From an uncultured Pirellula sp. (GTDB lineage Bacteria; Planctomycetota; Planctomycetia; Pirellulales; Pirellulaceae): a DNA stretch of 64,000 bases. The notes below the pieces were generated by a model. That model worked only from the letters and a program-made list of their open reading frames with translations, had not been told where the DNA came from and searched no databases. This document shows, one piece after another, positions 63,667-64,000 of this stretch (positions within the stretch are counted from its first letter, which is position 1; each line of letters opens with the position of its first letter). The stretch lies in assembly GCA_903892355.1 (NCBI GenBank), contig CAITIE010000106.1, positions 23,001 through 87,000 on the forward strand, given 5' to 3'. A program made the translations under genes and the position numbers.

Positions 63667-64000
63667 GTCGCCACTTGCTCACACGCGTGGCTCGGATGTT
63701 TGGTTCGCGCAGCGAAGAAGTCGGAGCCCTCAGCGTGAGGGCCGGGTGGATGCACGTTGGCGCCGCTCGTTACAATCTTTCGATCATAACTAGCGACGGG
63801 GGCTATCGGTTCGAGCGTCCAGTCGCCACTTGCTAACACGCGTGGCTCGGATGTTTGGTTCGCGCAGCGAAGAAGTCGGAGCCCTCAGCGTGAGCGCCGG
63901 GTGGAAGCACGTTGGCACCGCTCGTCACAAAGTTTCGATCATAACTAGCGACGGGGGCTATCGCTTTCGAGCGTCCAATCGCCACTTGCTCACACGCGTG
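63667..64000. repeat. 155-bp tandem repeat array running off the window edge
   Basis: Copies begin at about 63667, 63822 and 63978, a period of 155-156 bp; the third is cut by the window end. Each unit holds GTCGCCACTTGCT, the palindrome CACGCGTG, a hairpin GCCCTCA-GCG-TGAGGGC (63726-63742; one change in the second copy), and GATCATAACTAGCGACGGGG. No frame is maintained, so it is non-coding. An inverted single copy lies at 34017-34096. Confidence 0.93.

Overview
The window looks like chromosomal DNA of a planctomycete, probably a Pirellula/Rhodopirellula-type member. This is inferred from the gene families; no 16S rRNA is present. Pointers are a secreted CSPTR-type sulfatase, a DUF1080 secreted protein, a neutral-ceramidase-like exported protein, a FlgI-like/HEAT lipoprotein, a C30-type carotenoid tailoring operon, sigma-54 with a matching enhancer-binding regulator, and many exported proteins of unknown function. 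No phage, insertion sequence, CRISPR array or rRNA was found. One tRNA gene, tRNA-Leu(UAG), was found. About 45 protein genes are supported.

Layout. 1-2.7 kb: the end of a probable exopolysaccharide locus (CapB/CpsD-like P-loop protein, ExeA-like ATPase). 2.7-6.1 kb: MBL-fold hydrolase, small membrane protein, SpoU-type rRNA methylase, tRNA-Leu and a lipoprotein. 6.4-10.3 kb: two peptide transporters (POT and OPT families) in tandem. 10.3-13 kb: rpoN and glutamyl-Q tRNA(Asp) synthetase. 13-18.4 kb: a four-gene operon (aldehyde dehydrogenase, CrtN/CrtP-like desaturase, PlsC-type acyltransferase, CrtQ-like glycosyltransferase) fitting synthesis of an acylated glycosyl carotenoic acid. 18.5-32 kb: a long minus-strand run of membrane dipeptidase, a giant TPM/YgcG-like coiled-coil protein coupled to a B3/B4-domain protein, a tandem class II aldolase, smc, and a FlgI/HEAT lipoprotein. 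32.4-34 kb: rdgB with a membrane-anchored SelL-like redox protein. 34-46 kb: DUF1080 protein, CNNM/CorC transporter, BON protein, ceramidase-like protein, thioesterase, pepF, ilvD, metG and an alpha/beta hydrolase. 46-51.5 kb: an RND efflux operon under an ArsR-type regulator, with a truncated rhodanese. 51.9-57.2 kb: a sulfatase-peroxiredoxin fusion and valS. 57.3-60.4 kb: a sigma-54 two-component pair. 60.5-63.7 kb: two unknown proteins and purB. The right edge is a 155-bp tandem repeat.

Working together: RpoN and the GAFTGA-containing regulator at 57.3 kb suggest active sigma-54 control. The ArsR-like gene sits beside a 34-bp inverted repeat and probably regulates the RND pump. Peptide uptake (POT, OPT) pairs functionally with PepF and the membrane dipeptidase.

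Most unusual signals: the sulfatase-peroxiredoxin fusion; the very long TPM-like protein with a Gly/Ser tail translationally coupled to a free-standing B3/B4 domain; an aldolase whose second half has lost its metal ligands; an Arg replacing the P-loop Lys in the CapB-like protein; a rhodanese lacking its catalytic half; and at least nine independent short tandem duplications with periods of 15-19 bp, two of which bracket metG. A longer dispersed repeat occurs at 34.0 kb (inverted) and as a tandem array at 63.7-64.0 kb.
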